DNA from: a bacterium
Lineage (GTDB): Bacteria > Verrucomicrobiota > Verrucomicrobiia > Limisphaerales > RI-55
Length of the DNA: 64,000 bases
Assembly: GCA_016124235.1 (NCBI GenBank)
Contig: WGOC01000012.1
Location: 61,347-125,346, forward strand
Direction: 5' to 3'
The notes under the pieces are model-generated. The model worked only from the letters and a program-made list of their open reading frames with translations. It made no database searches and was not told the origin of the DNA. Shown piece by piece: positions 1 to 9,130 of this stretch. Each line of letters opens with the position of its first letter. Position 1 is the first letter of the stretch. A program made the translations under genes and the position numbers.

Positions 1-2
1 TG

Positions 3-479
3 CTCGCCAAGGCACCGCTGGCGACCGAGTTGCGATTGATCACGATGGCGATGAAGTTCAGCCGGGACTTGGAACGGGTCGGCGACGAAACAACGACGAT
101 CTGTCGGCGCAGCATTGAATTGGGCCTGGAGCCGCAGCTAAAGCCGTACGTCGATGTTCCCAAAATGGCGACCATCGCCCTCGAAATGCTCGGTGACGCG
201 ATGAACGCCTTTGTTCATCGGGACCCCGAAAAGGCCCGGCTTATCGTTCCGCGCGACAAGGAAGTCGACGCCCTGAACAAGCAGCTTCACCGCGAACTTT
301 CCAGCTACATGGTCGAGCGTCCGAGCACGATCACGCGCTGCCTCCATTTGATGACGATTTCAAAAAGCCTGGAACGCATCGCCGACCACGCCGCCAACAT
401 CGCGGAAGAGGTCGTCTATCTTTTTGAAGGCAAGGATATCCGTCATCCCAATGCGGGAGAAACCAGTTCACCCAAGTGA
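3..479 (+). CDS. phoU: Phosphate-signalling regulator PhoU, 5' end outside window
   Basis: This is the C-terminal part of PhoU, the cytoplasmic helical-bundle protein that links the phosphate transporter to the PhoR/PhoB two-component system. The reading frame is open from the left edge (codons from base 3), so the start lies outside the window. The visible part carries the PhoU helix signature KFSRDLERVGDE and, in the second half-repeat, KSLERIADHAANIAEEV; these acidic and hydrophobic positions bind metal in the family. The stop overlaps the first codons of the next gene, a PhoB-like regulator, so the two are probably co-transcribed and coupled. The TTG at base 30 is internal to the protein and should not be read as its start. 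Confidence 0.93.
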   Translation, partial: LAKAPLATELRLITMAMKFSRDLERVGDETTTICRRSIELGLEPQLKPYVDVPKMATIALEMLGDAMNAFVHRDPEKARLIVPRDKEVDALNKQLHRELSSYMVERPSTITRCLHLMTISKSLERIADHAANIAEEVVYLFEGKDIRHPNAGETSSPK

Positions 480-1081
480 TCCAGGACATGACATTCTGTG
501 GGGAAACCAATTCGATAAAGTCCGCCCGCGCGCGCGTGTTGGTGGTCGACGATGAAGAGGACATTCGCAATCTCGTGTCCTTCAACCTGCGTGCTGCCGG
601 CCTGGACGTGCTGACCGCGGGGGACGGTGTGGCGGCCATCGAACGGATTCGAACCGAGCACCCCGATCTGATCATTCTGGATCTGATGTTGCCGGAAATG
701 GATGGCGTGTCAGTTTGTGAATTAATCCGCAAACTGCCGGAAGCGCAGCACACGCCCGTGATCATGCTGACGGCGTGGGCGACCGAGCGCGCCCGGACGG
801 TTGGCCTTCAGGCCGGCGCCGACGATTACATCACCAAGCCCTTCAGCCCGCGCGAACTCGTCAAACGGGTGCAGTCGCTGCTCGCGGTGACGGCCCTTCG
901 AAAGCAGGGCGAATCAAAGCTCACCGTGGAGCATTTGACGATTGATCTCGAATCCTGCCGGGTCACGGCCGATGGCCGCGAACTCGATTTGAGCACGGAA
1001 GATTTTCGCACCCTGACCCGACTTTTTGAAGCGTTGATCCGGCGGCTGGGGCCGTCGCAGAATTACCATTCCCGTTCCTGA
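476..1081 (+). CDS. PhoB-like response regulator with truncated DNA-binding domain
   Basis: The protein has a complete receiver domain (about residues 19-135), with acidic pocket DDEED at 25-29, phospho-acceptor D69 in LIILDLMLPE and the switch lysine in ITKPFSPRE. The following winged-helix domain stops early: after LDLSTEDFRTLTRLF, the counterpart of the family's first helix, it ends in RRLGPSQNYHSRS, so the recognition helix and wing are missing. About 60 residues are lost compared with the gene that follows. The three bases between this stop and the next ATG leave no room for a shifted frame, so a deletion is more likely than a simple frameshift. The GTG at 476 overlaps the phoU stop; an ATG at 488 is an alternative start. 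It may act by protein contact or as a phosphate sink. Confidence 0.85.
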   Translation: MIQDMTFCGETNSIKSARARVLVVDDEEDIRNLVSFNLRAAGLDVLTAGDGVAAIERIRTEHPDLIILDLMLPEMDGVSVCELIRKLPEAQHTPVIMLTAWATERARTVGLQAGADDYITKPFSPRELVKRVQSLLAVTALRKQGESKLTVEHLTIDLESCRVTADGRELDLSTEDFRTLTRLFEALIRRLGPSQNYHSRS

Positions 1082-1083
1082 AC

Positions 1084-1833
1084 ATGACTTTCACCGCCAT
1101 CATGAGCACCAAACGGAAAGCGCCCGACAAGGCACCACCATTTCGAGTCAAACCCCGAATCCTGGTTGTCGACGACGAACCGGACGCGCTGGAGTTGATC
1201 GGCTTCAATCTGCGCAACGCTGGGTTTGAAATCTCCACCGCGGAAGATGGCGAGCGCGCGTTGAAAATGGCCCGCGACCTCCAGCCCGACTTGATCATCC
1301 TCGACGTGATGCTGCCGGAGGTGGACGGCCTCGAAGTTTGCAAAATCATTCGGCGCGACCCCGTCACCGCCGGCATCCCGGTGATCATGCTCACTGCCAA
1401 GGCGGCCGAAGTGGATCGCGTGTTGGGACTCGAACTGGGCGCCGACGACTACGTCACCAAACCGTTCAGCCCTCGCGAGCTGGTTTTGCGCGTGAAGAAC
1501 ATGCTGCGGCGCGGCCTGTTGCCCGAGGAAAAGATCGACCAGATCAAGGCCGGTGAATTGTTGATCGACATCCCCAAGCACCTCGTGCTCGTGGCGGGCC
1601 AGCCGGTGGATTTAACCGCCACCGAATTCAAATTGCTGACTTTGCTCGCTCAACGCAAAGGTCGCGTGCAATCGCGTGACCAACTCCTCCAGGACGTGTG
1701 GGAATACGATTCGATCATCGACACCCGCACGGTCGACACACACATGCGCCGCCTGCGGGAGAAGTTGGGGAACGCAGCGAAATACCTCGATACGGTCCGC
1801 GGCGTTGGCTACCGCTTCGTCGAAATCGAATAA
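1084..1833 (+). CDS. phoB: PhoB-family response regulator
   Basis: This is a full-length OmpR/PhoB-type regulator. The receiver (about residues 24-140) has DDEPD at 30-34, phospho-acceptor D74 in LIILDVMLPE and K in VTKPFSPRE. The winged-helix output domain (about 155-248) contains DLTATEFKLLTLLA, SRDQLLQDVWEYD and the wing motif RTVDTHMRRLREKLG ending in VRGVGYRF. Position directly after phoU and a sister regulator points to phosphate-starvation control, although no phoR or pst gene is visible on this side. The start could also be the second ATG at 1102. The stop lies six bases from the convergent carA stop. The gene symbol is inferred from family and context; other OmpR-type regulators look alike. 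Confidence 0.88.
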   Translation: MTFTAIMSTKRKAPDKAPPFRVKPRILVVDDEPDALELIGFNLRNAGFEISTAEDGERALKMARDLQPDLIILDVMLPEVDGLEVCKIIRRDPVTAGIPVIMLTAKAAEVDRVLGLELGADDYVTKPFSPRELVLRVKNMLRRGLLPEEKIDQIKAGELLIDIPKHLVLVAGQPVDLTATEFKLLTLLAQRKGRVQSRDQLLQDVWEYDSIIDTRTVDTHMRRLREKLGNAAKYLDTVRGVGYRFVEIE

Positions 1834-1839
1834 GCCGGG

Positions 1840-3000
1840 TCAGCCGCGCTTTTCGATCAACTCACGGAATTCCTGAAACAGCGGCGTGCTGTCGTGCGGA
1901 CCGGGCGACGCCTCCGGATGATATTGCACACAAAACACCGGCTTCGTTTTGTGCCGCAATCCTTCGACCGTCTGGTCGTTCAAATTGATCCGATCGACTG
2001 CGACGGCAGCAGGTAGTGATTTGGCATCGACCGCGAACCCATGGTTCTGCGACGTGATTTCCACGCGACCGGACTGCAAGTCTTTCACCGGCTGGTTGCC
2101 GCCCCGATGGCCAAACTTCAATTTAAACGTCTTGCCGCCAAATGCCTGCCCCAAAATTTGATGTCCCAGGCAAATCCCGAACATCGGAACGCCTGAATCA
2201 ACCAGCTTCTTGACATTCTGAACAATGTATCCCAGCGCGGCCGGATCACCCGGACCATTGCTTAGAAAAATGCCCGCCGGCTTGTGTTTCAACGCCTCCT
2301 CGGCCGAGGTCGTCGCAGGCAGCACGTTGATTTTGAAACCGTGCTGACGCAGCCTCCGGGCGATGTTGTATTTCATCCCGAAATCGAACGCGACAATCGG
2401 AATGTCCGCCGGCGGAAGGGGTTTGCGAAGTTGCCGGTATTCGCCTTCCTCAAGGCCAAACCGCAACCGAAATGCGGCGCTTTGTTCGTCCTTCGCATCC
2501 CAGTCAAACGCATCTTTGTGGGTGACTTCCTTGACGTAGTCCTGACCTACCATCCCGTGCCAGCCTTTGGCCTTGGCGATCGCTTCCTCATCGGGACAAT
2601 CGCGCGTCGAAAGGTAGCCGTTCATCGCGCCGCGCACGCGGAGCTTCTTGGTCAACGCCCGGGTGTCGATCCCTTGAATACCCGGAATGCCGGCCTTGGC
2701 AAGGTAATCGGAAAGCGTCCAATCCGCCCGCCAATTGCTCACCACCGGCGAAAGCTCGCGCACAACGAACCCGGCGACATGCGGCTGGTAGCTTTCAACA
2801 TCTTGCGCGTTGACACCGTAATTACCAATCAGCGGATAGGTCATCGTCACGATTTGCCCTTTGTACGACGGATCGGTGATGATTTCCTGATAACCGGTCA
2901 TTGATGTGTTGAAACAGACTTCGCCACAATAATCCGCCTCGGCACCAAACCCCGTGCCGTGGAACACCGTACCGTCTTCAAGTGCGAGAATTGCCTTCAT
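1840..3000 (-). CDS. carA: Carbamoyl-phosphate synthase small subunit
   Basis: This is the glutaminase subunit of carbamoyl-phosphate synthase. It hydrolyses glutamine and channels ammonia to CarB for arginine and pyrimidine synthesis. The N-terminal CPSase domain (about 1-150) has FNTSMTGYQEI and GIDTRALTKKLR. The class I glutamine amidotransferase domain (about 198-385) has the nucleophile C277 in FGICLGHQILG and the H361/E363 pair in QYHPEASPGPHD. The length of 386 residues is normal. The ATG at 3000 is preferred over an in-frame TTG at 3012 because the protein then begins MKAILALEDG, as usual for CarA. carB is not adjacent. The gene is convergent with the PhoB gene, and no terminator fits in the six-base gap. 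Confidence 0.97.
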   Translation of the reverse strand: MKAILALEDGTVFHGTGFGAEADYCGEVCFNTSMTGYQEIITDPSYKGQIVTMTYPLIGNYGVNAQDVESYQPHVAGFVVRELSPVVSNWRADWTLSDYLAKAGIPGIQGIDTRALTKKLRVRGAMNGYLSTRDCPDEEAIAKAKGWHGMVGQDYVKEVTHKDAFDWDAKDEQSAAFRLRFGLEEGEYRQLRKPLPPADIPIVAFDFGMKYNIARRLRQHGFKINVLPATTSAEEALKHKPAGIFLSNGPGDPAALGYIVQNVKKLVDSGVPMFGICLGHQILGQAFGGKTFKLKFGHRGGNQPVKDLQSGRVEITSQNHGFAVDAKSLPAAVAVDRINLNDQTVEGLRHKTKPVFCVQYHPEASPGPHDSTPLFQEFRELIEKRG

Positions 3001-3092
3001 GAATGAGCGCAAATTGGCCGCGATGCTAGGGATGACATTCCGTCGGTCAAGGAATTACCCGGATGCACCCGAAAACTCGGGGAGAACACCCG

Positions 3093-3162
3093 AAAAGATT
3101 GAACCAGCCTGAATCAGATTGGAAGCCACCGGAATTCAATGGGTTAAAAGATTGAACCGGCC
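3093..3162. repeat. Short direct repeat upstream of carA
   Basis: AAAAGATTGAACCAGCC at 3093-3109 recurs as AAAAGATTGAACCGGCC at 3146-3162, with one mismatch and a 53-base period. The pair lies in the non-coding stretch between the carA start and the small Cys-rich gene. It could be a regulator binding pair or a remnant of a dispersed intergenic repeat; nothing in the window separates these. Confidence 0.45.
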
Positions 3163-3281
3163 TTTTGGGGTGATCGGTCCAAACTTTCGCCTTTTTCGAC
3201 GCTGGGGAAATGTTTGAAAAGGGTCGGCTATCGTCTATTGCCCGAGCGAGGCGTTTTCCTCTATAGACTGCCCGACCGAAG

Positions 3282-3467
3282 ATGTCCAACTATCGCCAAG
3301 ATCGTACCCCGGCCGATATCCCCTGCGAACAGTGCCACAACCACCCGGGAACTGAACCTCACGATTGCACCAACCAGGCGCAATGGCACGACAGCGAAAC
3401 AATCATCTGCAATTGCTGCGAGACCTGTCAGGAACTCTGCCGCAAAGGCAAGGCCGTCCCGTTCTGA
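3282..3467 (+). CDS. Small cysteine-rich protein, probable metal-binding
   Basis: This is a 61-residue protein with eight cysteines (C15, C18, C29, C43, C45, C46, C49, C53) and four histidines (H19, H21, H27, H36). A CxxCH motif in the first half and CNCCETCQELC in the second suggest a zinc-ribbon or treble-clef-like fold. The gene ends in a double stop (TGA TAA). No good Shine-Dalgarno sequence is visible. I do not recognise a named family. It stands alone between carA and the sigma-factor gene, and a longer overlapping frame (3214-3537) has no protein-like signature. The unusual density of paired cysteines argues for a real gene, but it remains hypothetical. Confidence 0.55.
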   Translation: MSNYRQDRTPADIPCEQCHNHPGTEPHDCTNQAQWHDSETIICNCCETCQELCRKGKAVPF

Positions 3468-3703
3468 TAACGCCCAAAACGAGTCACTAATTCCGCGATT
3501 GGCTCTCGGTCAGTTACAGCAGTGCGGCGGCAATTAGGGCGAACCACTATCAGTCACGCTTTGCTGGCAGGCTCTAAATTCGGCCCGTTCGGCCAATCGC
3601 GTTGTCAGTAAACAAACGCCCACCGCAAACGGTAGCCAGCCAAGAACCTGTGTTGGAATTTTCATGTGCGCGATGTGTGGCCTGGGTGTATTCCGCTCGG
3701 AAA

Positions 3704-4339
3704 TCAACTGAGCCGGGTTTCGATGCGGGCAACCTCCTCCTTCAGCAGCCTGGTCAACCGATGATGCACCAGATACACCTGCACCCGCGTAACACCGAGT
3801 TCACGGGCAACCTGATGCGGCGTCCAGTGGCGGAGATTGTAGAGGTCGAAAATCTGAAAGTGCTTCGGCTTCACCCGTCGACGCAGGCATTCGATGGCAG
3901 CTTCCATGATGCTCAATTTCCATTCCTGCTCCCACGCATCGTCGAGTGCCGCCGCGGCCGGGTCCGGTACGCGATCAATCGTCGGCGTGTCGTCGGCATT
4001 TCGATCTGCAGCCGAAGCGGGTGCCAGCGGCGGAAGGCCACGGCGCTTCCGCAATTGATCGGTGATCCGCCAACGCGTCAGGTTCAGCAGCCAGCTTTTG
4101 AACGTTCCGCGCTTCGGATTGGATTCAAAGCCGTCGATGGTCTTGGCGACCGACAGCAGGACCTCCTGCAAGACGTCCTCGCATTCCGTCTCCGAAAGGC
4201 CGGACTTGCGCGCCACTCCCAGGATCAACCGCTCGTAGGTGCGTGAAAAATCCTGCCAGCTGTCGGCATCGTCCCAGTTCTTCAACCGGGCGAGCAGCGT
4301 GCCTCGTGTGGCCAGGGAATCATCGGATGCTGCGTTCAT
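3704..4339 (-). CDS. ECF-family RNA polymerase sigma factor
   Basis: This is a sigma-70-like ECF factor. Region 2 contains FSRTYERLILGVARKSGL, then DVLQEVLLSVAKTI and GTFKSWLLNLTRWRITDQLR, matching region 2.3-2.4 helices. Region 4 near the C-terminus has HWTPHQVARELGVTRVQVY, a helix-turn-helix that binds the -35 element. The linker between them (about residues 100-140) is rich in Ala, Pro and Asp. The ATG at 4339 (MNAASDDSLATRG) is preferred; an in-frame start at 4357 adds six residues. It lies downstream of, and on the same strand as, the WD40 Ser/Thr kinase gene, a pairing common in Planctomycetes and Verrucomicrobia, where the kinase may control the sigma factor. That functional link is inferred. 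Confidence 0.88.
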   Translation of the reverse strand: MNAASDDSLATRGTLLARLKNWDDADSWQDFSRTYERLILGVARKSGLSETECEDVLQEVLLSVAKTIDGFESNPKRGTFKSWLLNLTRWRITDQLRKRRGLPPLAPASAADRNADDTPTIDRVPDPAAAALDDAWEQEWKLSIMEAAIECLRRRVKPKHFQIFDLYNLRHWTPHQVARELGVTRVQVYLVHHRLTRLLKEEVARIETRLS

Positions 4340-4702
4340 GACCGGGACGTATCCCATTGGAAGGTTAACGCGTCGGCGGCGACCGATCTTTCAAATTTTT
4401 TGTCTTTGAATGCCGATTGATGTGAAGGTCCGGTCATGGTCACAAACTTTGCCGCGTTCCACGTTTGATCGATATGCCGGCGAAATAATTTCCTGCGTGG
4501 AATCGCGCCGGTTTGTTTCGCCAGCAACCAATGATACCGCACCAATCGAGAATGGTCGCCAAAGCCCGGCGAAATGGACGAGCCCTTACGAGCGATCACA
4601 AAAGTCATCCGGTATGGTGAACACCGTTTCCCAAGTGACGACTCGCTTCAATGCCCTGCACGCTCTTGTCAGAATGAACATACGAGGGCATCGGTTTGGC
4701 TG
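4340..4702. other. Intergenic stretch between kinase and ECF sigma genes, nothing recognised
   Basis: About 360 bases lie between the stop of the WD40 kinase gene and the sigma-factor start. Frames open on both strands lack signal sequences, domain motifs and good ribosome binding sites. No hairpin terminator or RNA gene was seen. The stretch is long enough to carry a separate promoter for the sigma gene. Confidence 0.5.
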
Positions 4703-7700
4703 CTATTGCACTTGGAGCCGTCGCGCAATTTCACAAAGCTCCTTCAATTCCAACGGTTGAGGCAACCCGTTCTGGTCAAGGCGCAACGACGAAACCAGCG
4801 CGGCGCGGTCGTTGAGTTCCGCGGCTGAAGGAACCGTTGTCGTCATCGGATGCAATACCACATCCCGCCCGTTTTCAATGACCATCAGGTAGCGGCCATC
4901 CGCCGAAAATGCACCGGCAGTCGCGGGCGCTCGGCCGCGAAAGACAGGCGTCGCCGGTTCTCCGGAATCGACCTGCCAAACCTGAACGGCACCGTTGCGA
5001 TCCAATAGCGCCACCTCGGACGCGTCCGGTGAGAAGGACACATCGACGATTTGCGCCGCGGGACGAAACGGACGGGTCAGGGGACGACCTTGCATCGCAT
5101 CCCAAATCACCGCCTCAAAATTGAATCCGGCGGTGAAGACCCGGGTGGCGTCGCCGCTGACACGGGCAAAATTGACCGTCGCCTCGGCATGAAGTTGTTC
5201 CGAAAGCGGTTGACCCGTCATTGGATTCCACCACTGGAACGAACGATCTTCGGTGGCGACCAGCAATCTGTCGGATGCCTTCGCGAAGGCAAGAAAGCTG
5301 GGGCGATCGCTCAGGGAAAGTTTCAGGGGCGATTGCGTGATTGCGCCGACCCGCCAGATCAACAGCTCACCGGTGGAGATGGCGACGGCGATGATTCCGT
5401 CATCCGGCGAAAACTGCGCGGACACGGCTTCTCCCGTACCGCTGTTCGAGAGGTCGATGATTTCACCGGTCCTCCAATTCCACAGGAAAAATCGCCCCTT
5501 GCCGCCGGCGAATACCAGCGACCGTTTGTGGCCAACCGCCATTGCGCCGCCGAGGCAGGAGACATCGGGCACCCAGCGGGCAACAGAAACCATGGAGTCT
5601 GCCTCGCATACCTGCAGCTCATTCCGGTGGTTCATCGCGACGATTGTTGCCCCGTCGCCGGTCGGCAACGCCGCCTTCACCGCGCCGAGTGAATTTCCGG
5701 TTACTTGCGATACTTGATTACTGATCCACGACCAGCGCGTCGGCACACCGGATACGTCCAAGGTTAGCAGTCGAGTTTGGTTTGGAATCAGCCACGCGCC
5801 CACCAGGTTGGTTGCATGACTAAAACGCAGCGCATTGCGTTCTGTCGTCGCGGTCGCCCACAACCTTGTCGTACGATCGGCACTCGCGGTAACCCATTCA
5901 TCGTCACTTCCCACAAAGCGACCGATCGCAATTTCCCCCGCCTGTCGCAGTGGTGCCGTCAAAGGAGTACCATCGTCAGCGTTCAGAATCTGCGCCGTCC
6001 GGGATTCCCCGCCGACCAGCAAACGAGTCTGACTGGGACTCCACTCCAAAACCCGAAAGGCACTGACCGCGTTCAGTGTCGGAAACAGCGGCCGGCCGTC
6101 GGTCGTATCAAAAACGCCAACGCTATGTTCGCTGCCGGCCAGTAAACGGGTGCCCTCTTTATTGAACTTCAAGCGAAAGACCGGACCCGCGAGCTGCAAT
6201 TGCCAACCGCGCTTTGCGGTTCCGTCGATCAGGTTCCATTCTTCCACGATCCCACTCTCGTTTCCGGCCGCGAGATGCGTGCCGGTTTCATCGAGAGCGA
6301 TGACTCCGACCATGGCTAAATCTTCACTCGCGGCGAATCTCGTTTCGAGCGTTGCCGCGTCGATCACCAGGATTCGCTTTTGCGAATTGCAGCCCGCAGC
6401 CAAAAAGCGGCCGTTCCCGGAAATCGCAAGTTGGTCGATGGCGAGTCCAATTGATTTCTCGCGCAACAACCGACCCTCCAGATCCCAGACGGTGACGCGC
6501 CCACTCGAACCGGCCGCAAACATGCGTTGTCCGTCAGGCGAAAAGCACGCTCCCGCCGACCCGGTTTCCGGAGCAATCGGCCCTCCCCGCGGTTCACCGG
6601 ATACCGCATCCCACAACCGCAGCCATCCCGCTCCACTCAACGTGGCCACGCGCGATCCAGTCGCATTGAACCAACCCCGCCTCACGGGCGCGTCGTGCTC
6701 GAGTTTGGGAGTCAGCGGTGCTCCTTTGCCGATATCCCAGACCTGGGCTTCGGGCCCGGGTTCACAAATGAGCGCACGCGTAGCGCTTTGATCAAAGAAT
6801 ACGTGCCGCGGCATGGGATCGGCCGTGTAAGCACTCAGATGAACCAGTTCAGGACTTTGCGCCAACGTGTTGGCGACGCGCTGGCGGTGCGCCGCCTCCC
6901 TTTGTTTGTCATAACTTTCCAGGTCCATCGCCGCAGCAAACCACGGCAGCGCGCCGATGGTGTCACCTTGTTCCAGCCGCTCCTGTCCGTGTTGAACATA
7001 GACGTGAGCCAATTGCGCGGCGGCCTTTCGATTGAATCGATGGCTCTGCCACCAGTTATAGGCAACAAGCAAGGCCACGATCAGCGAGAACGCAATCAGG
7101 CGACGGCTCCGTCTGACCTGGCGTTCGAGCTTGCGCAGTCGGCGCACACTCTTGCGGGCCTTGAGCAAGACGAGTTCATTCCGCAAATCGGCCGCCGAGG
7201 AATAACGATGTTTCGGGTCGGGATCGCAAGCTTGCAGCCAGACCTCATTCAGCTCCATCAAGAGTGCGCGATCCGGCCGATCCTCAAACTGTTTGGGCAG
7301 CCGGGGAAAATCCATGCGGTCATTGCCGGTTGCGGCCTCATAGATCGTTTTCCCCAGCGCAAACAAATCGGCGCCGGCCGTGCCCGGACCATCCCGCGGG
7401 ACAAACCCTTCTGTCCCGACAAAGGATACCGACGCTTCCGCCGCGGTGATCAAGCCGATGTCCGCCAATTTCGGCCGACCACGTACAAAAATGATGTTCG
7501 ACGGTTTGATATCACGATGAATCAGTCCGGCTGAATGCAGTTCGTGCAACGCTTCCGTCAGGATCACCGCCAAGTCCAACGCTTCGTTCGCTGGCAAGTG
7601 GCCCATTTGCAATAGTAACGCCTTCAGGGTGCAGGGCTCGTAGGTCGCCGGATCAATCGGCTGCCCCACCGCGTCGGGCGACGCGCCAATGGCATCCGCC

Positions 7701-7978
7701 AGCTCCATGACATAATAGAAGAATCCGGCACTGCCGTTGTGCCCGACATGCAGGACGTCCAGCTGCGAAGGATTTTGCCGGGAAATCTTCTCGAACTTCT
7801 GGATGCCGGCGAACTCGCGCTCGAACGGGCGGTCGGATTCAAACCGATCGCGATAGACCACCTTGATTGCCCGGAATTGACCCGTGACTGATCGCGCCAG
7901 CCACACGTCGCCGTAACTGCCGCGCCCGATGCGGCGCAACAAATCAAAATCGGGAACCACCGGCGGCAACGATGTCAC
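4703..7978 (-). CDS. Membrane Ser/Thr protein kinase with C-terminal WD40 repeats
   Basis: This is a Hanks-type kinase of 1,091 residues. The kinase domain (about 10-270) has the glycine loop RIGRGSYGDVW, ATP lysine K39 in AIKVV and the catalytic loop HRDIKPSN with D156. The metal-binding motif is DIG (173-175) instead of DFG, a substitution I regard as tolerated in this PVC kinase group. One transmembrane helix (about 294-310) follows a basic segment, so the kinase is probably cytoplasmic. The remainder (about 360-1060) has many WD40-like units of the form ...SPDGQRMFAAGSSGRVTVWD, probably a propeller on the other side of the membrane. The neighbouring ECF sigma gene downstream suggests a signalling pair. 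Substrates and the sensed ligand cannot be deduced. Confidence 0.93.
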   Translation of the reverse strand: MTSLPPVVPDFDLLRRIGRGSYGDVWLARSVTGQFRAIKVVYRDRFESDRPFEREFAGIQKFEKISRQNPSQLDVLHVGHNGSAGFFYYVMELADAIGASPDAVGQPIDPATYEPCTLKALLLQMGHLPANEALDLAVILTEALHELHSAGLIHRDIKPSNIIFVRGRPKLADIGLITAAEASVSFVGTEGFVPRDGPGTAGADLFALGKTIYEAATGNDRMDFPRLPKQFEDRPDRALLMELNEVWLQACDPDPKHRYSSAADLRNELVLLKARKSVRRLRKLERQVRRSRRLIAFSLIVALLVAYNWWQSHRFNRKAAAQLAHVYVQHGQERLEQGDTIGALPWFAAAMDLESYDKQREAAHRQRVANTLAQSPELVHLSAYTADPMPRHVFFDQSATRALICEPGPEAQVWDIGKGAPLTPKLEHDAPVRRGWFNATGSRVATLSGAGWLRLWDAVSGEPRGGPIAPETGSAGACFSPDGQRMFAAGSSGRVTVWDLEGRLLREKSIGLAIDQLAISGNGRFLAAGCNSQKRILVIDAATLETRFAASEDLAMVGVIALDETGTHLAAGNESGIVEEWNLIDGTAKRGWQLQLAGPVFRLKFNKEGTRLLAGSEHSVGVFDTTDGRPLFPTLNAVSAFRVLEWSPSQTRLLVGGESRTAQILNADDGTPLTAPLRQAGEIAIGRFVGSDDEWVTASADRTTRLWATATTERNALRFSHATNLVGAWLIPNQTRLLTLDVSGVPTRWSWISNQVSQVTGNSLGAVKAALPTGDGATIVAMNHRNELQVCEADSMVSVARWVPDVSCLGGAMAVGHKRSLVFAGGKGRFFLWNWRTGEIIDLSNSGTGEAVSAQFSPDDGIIAVAISTGELLIWRVGAITQSPLKLSLSDRPSFLAFAKASDRLLVATEDRSFQWWNPMTGQPLSEQLHAEATVNFARVSGDATRVFTAGFNFEAVIWDAMQGRPLTRPFRPAAQIVDVSFSPDASEVALLDRNGAVQVWQVDSGEPATPVFRGRAPATAGAFSADGRYLMVIENGRDVVLHPMTTTVPSAAELNDRAALVSSLRLDQNGLPQPLELKELCEIARRLQVQ

Positions 7979-8113
7979 GACGAGACGATGTCAAAACGCC
8001 AACGGTCGGCAAGCCGGCAAAACAGGTGTGCAATGGGTGACCACGAAAACACCAGCCTGCCGAACCCCATTGATTCGGCGTACGAGGATTAACTTCCAAT
8101 AAACGAGGCCGCT

Positions 8114-9130
8114 TTATAGTAGTCGCGCTTGGCTCCCATTCGGCTTCAGGCCGAGGCGCGCATAACTTAACTCCGTAGCAACCCGACCCTGCGGCGTGCG
8201 GTTGAGGTAGCCTTCCATGATCAGGTAGGGCTCATAGACTTCCTCCAGCGTATCCGCCTCCTCACCAACCGCGACCGCAATTGAATTAACGCCAACCGGG
8301 CCGCCACCAAATTTCACGATGATCGTTTCAAGGATGCGCTTGTCCATTTCGTCGAGGCCGTGCTCATCAATCTCAAGGATGGCCAGCGCTCGATCGGCCA
8401 ACGGTTTGTCGATGTGGCCATCACCCTTCACTTGCGCGTAGTCGCGAACGCGGCGCAACAGGTTATTTGAGATCCGCGGTGTACCACGACTTCTTCGGGC
8501 AATCTCCATTGCTCCTTGCGGGTCAATTTCGATGTTCAACAGTCGCGCCGCCCGCACGACAATCTTCTGGATCTGTTCGGCCTGGTAATAGTCGAGTCGC
8601 TCGCGAATCCCGAAACGGGTGAGCAACGGCGCCGAAAGTAGGCCACTGCGTGTGGTGGCGCCGATCAACGTGAAGCGCGGCAAATTCAGCCGCACGCTCC
8701 GGGCGTTCGGACCCTGATCGATGATGATGTCGAGTTTGAAATCCTCCATCGCCGGGTAGAGATATTCCTCGATGGTTTTCTGCAGGCGATGGATCTCATC
8801 AATGAAGAGCACATCGCCTTCATCGAGATTGGTCAACAAGCCCGCGAGATCGCCTGCTTTTTCGATCGTCGGACCGCTAGTCGCTTTGAGACTTGAGCCC
8901 ATCGCTTTGGCAATGATGTTCGCGAGCGTGGTCTTACCAAGGCCGGGCGGTCCGCTAAGCAGAATATGGTCGATCGCTTCGCCGCGTTGTTTGGCCGCTT
9001 GAACGGCGATCTCAAGTCGCTCCCTTACCTTGGCCTGGCCGGTAAAGTCATCGAAGACCGCCGGCCGCAGCGTGACTTCCAACGCGGCATCAGGCTTGGT
9101 CAGTACATCGGAAACCATTCGATCGGCCAT
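8114..9130 (-). CDS. ruvB: Holliday junction branch-migration helicase RuvB
   Basis: RuvB is the AAA+ motor that drives branch migration of Holliday junctions with RuvA. Visible motifs are Walker [10 protein letters not shown] (about residue 60), Walker [10 protein letters not shown] (about 108-116), sensor 1 [10 protein letters not shown] and the arginine-finger segment [13 protein letters not shown], followed by the winged-helix C-terminal domain with [11 protein letters not shown] and RTPQGRVAT. The start is placed at the ATG at 9130 ([10 protein letters not shown]), giving 338 residues, the usual size. An upstream in-frame extension to 9295 looks unlike a RuvB N-terminus. In this genome ruvB is separated by over 30 kb from ruvC and ruvA. 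It is followed on the same strand by the kinase gene after about 135 bases. Confidence 0.97.
   Translation of the reverse strand: MADRMVSDVLTKPDAALEVTLRPAVFDDFTGQAKVRERLEIAVQAAKQRGEAIDHILLSGPPGLGKTTLANIIAKAMGSSLKATSGPTIEKAGDLAGLLTNLDEGDVLFIDEIHRLQKTIEEYLYPAMEDFKLDIIIDQGPNARSVRLNLPRFTLIGATTRSGLLSAPLLTRFGIRERLDYYQAEQIQKIVVRAARLLNIEIDPQGAMEIARRSRGTPRISNNLLRRVRDYAQVKGDGHIDKPLADRALAILEIDEHGLDEMDKRILETIIVKFGGGPVGVNSIAVAVGEEADTLEEVYEPYLIMEGYLNRTPQGRVATELSYARLGLKPNGSQARLL

Noticed and set aside
3602..4246. 214-residue plus-strand frame opposite the sigma factor
   Set aside because: It lies antisense to a clear ECF sigma gene and has no recognisable motif.
4410..4760. Plus-strand frame between kinase and sigma genes
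   Set aside because: It overlaps the kinase stop and lacks a plausible ribosome site or domain.
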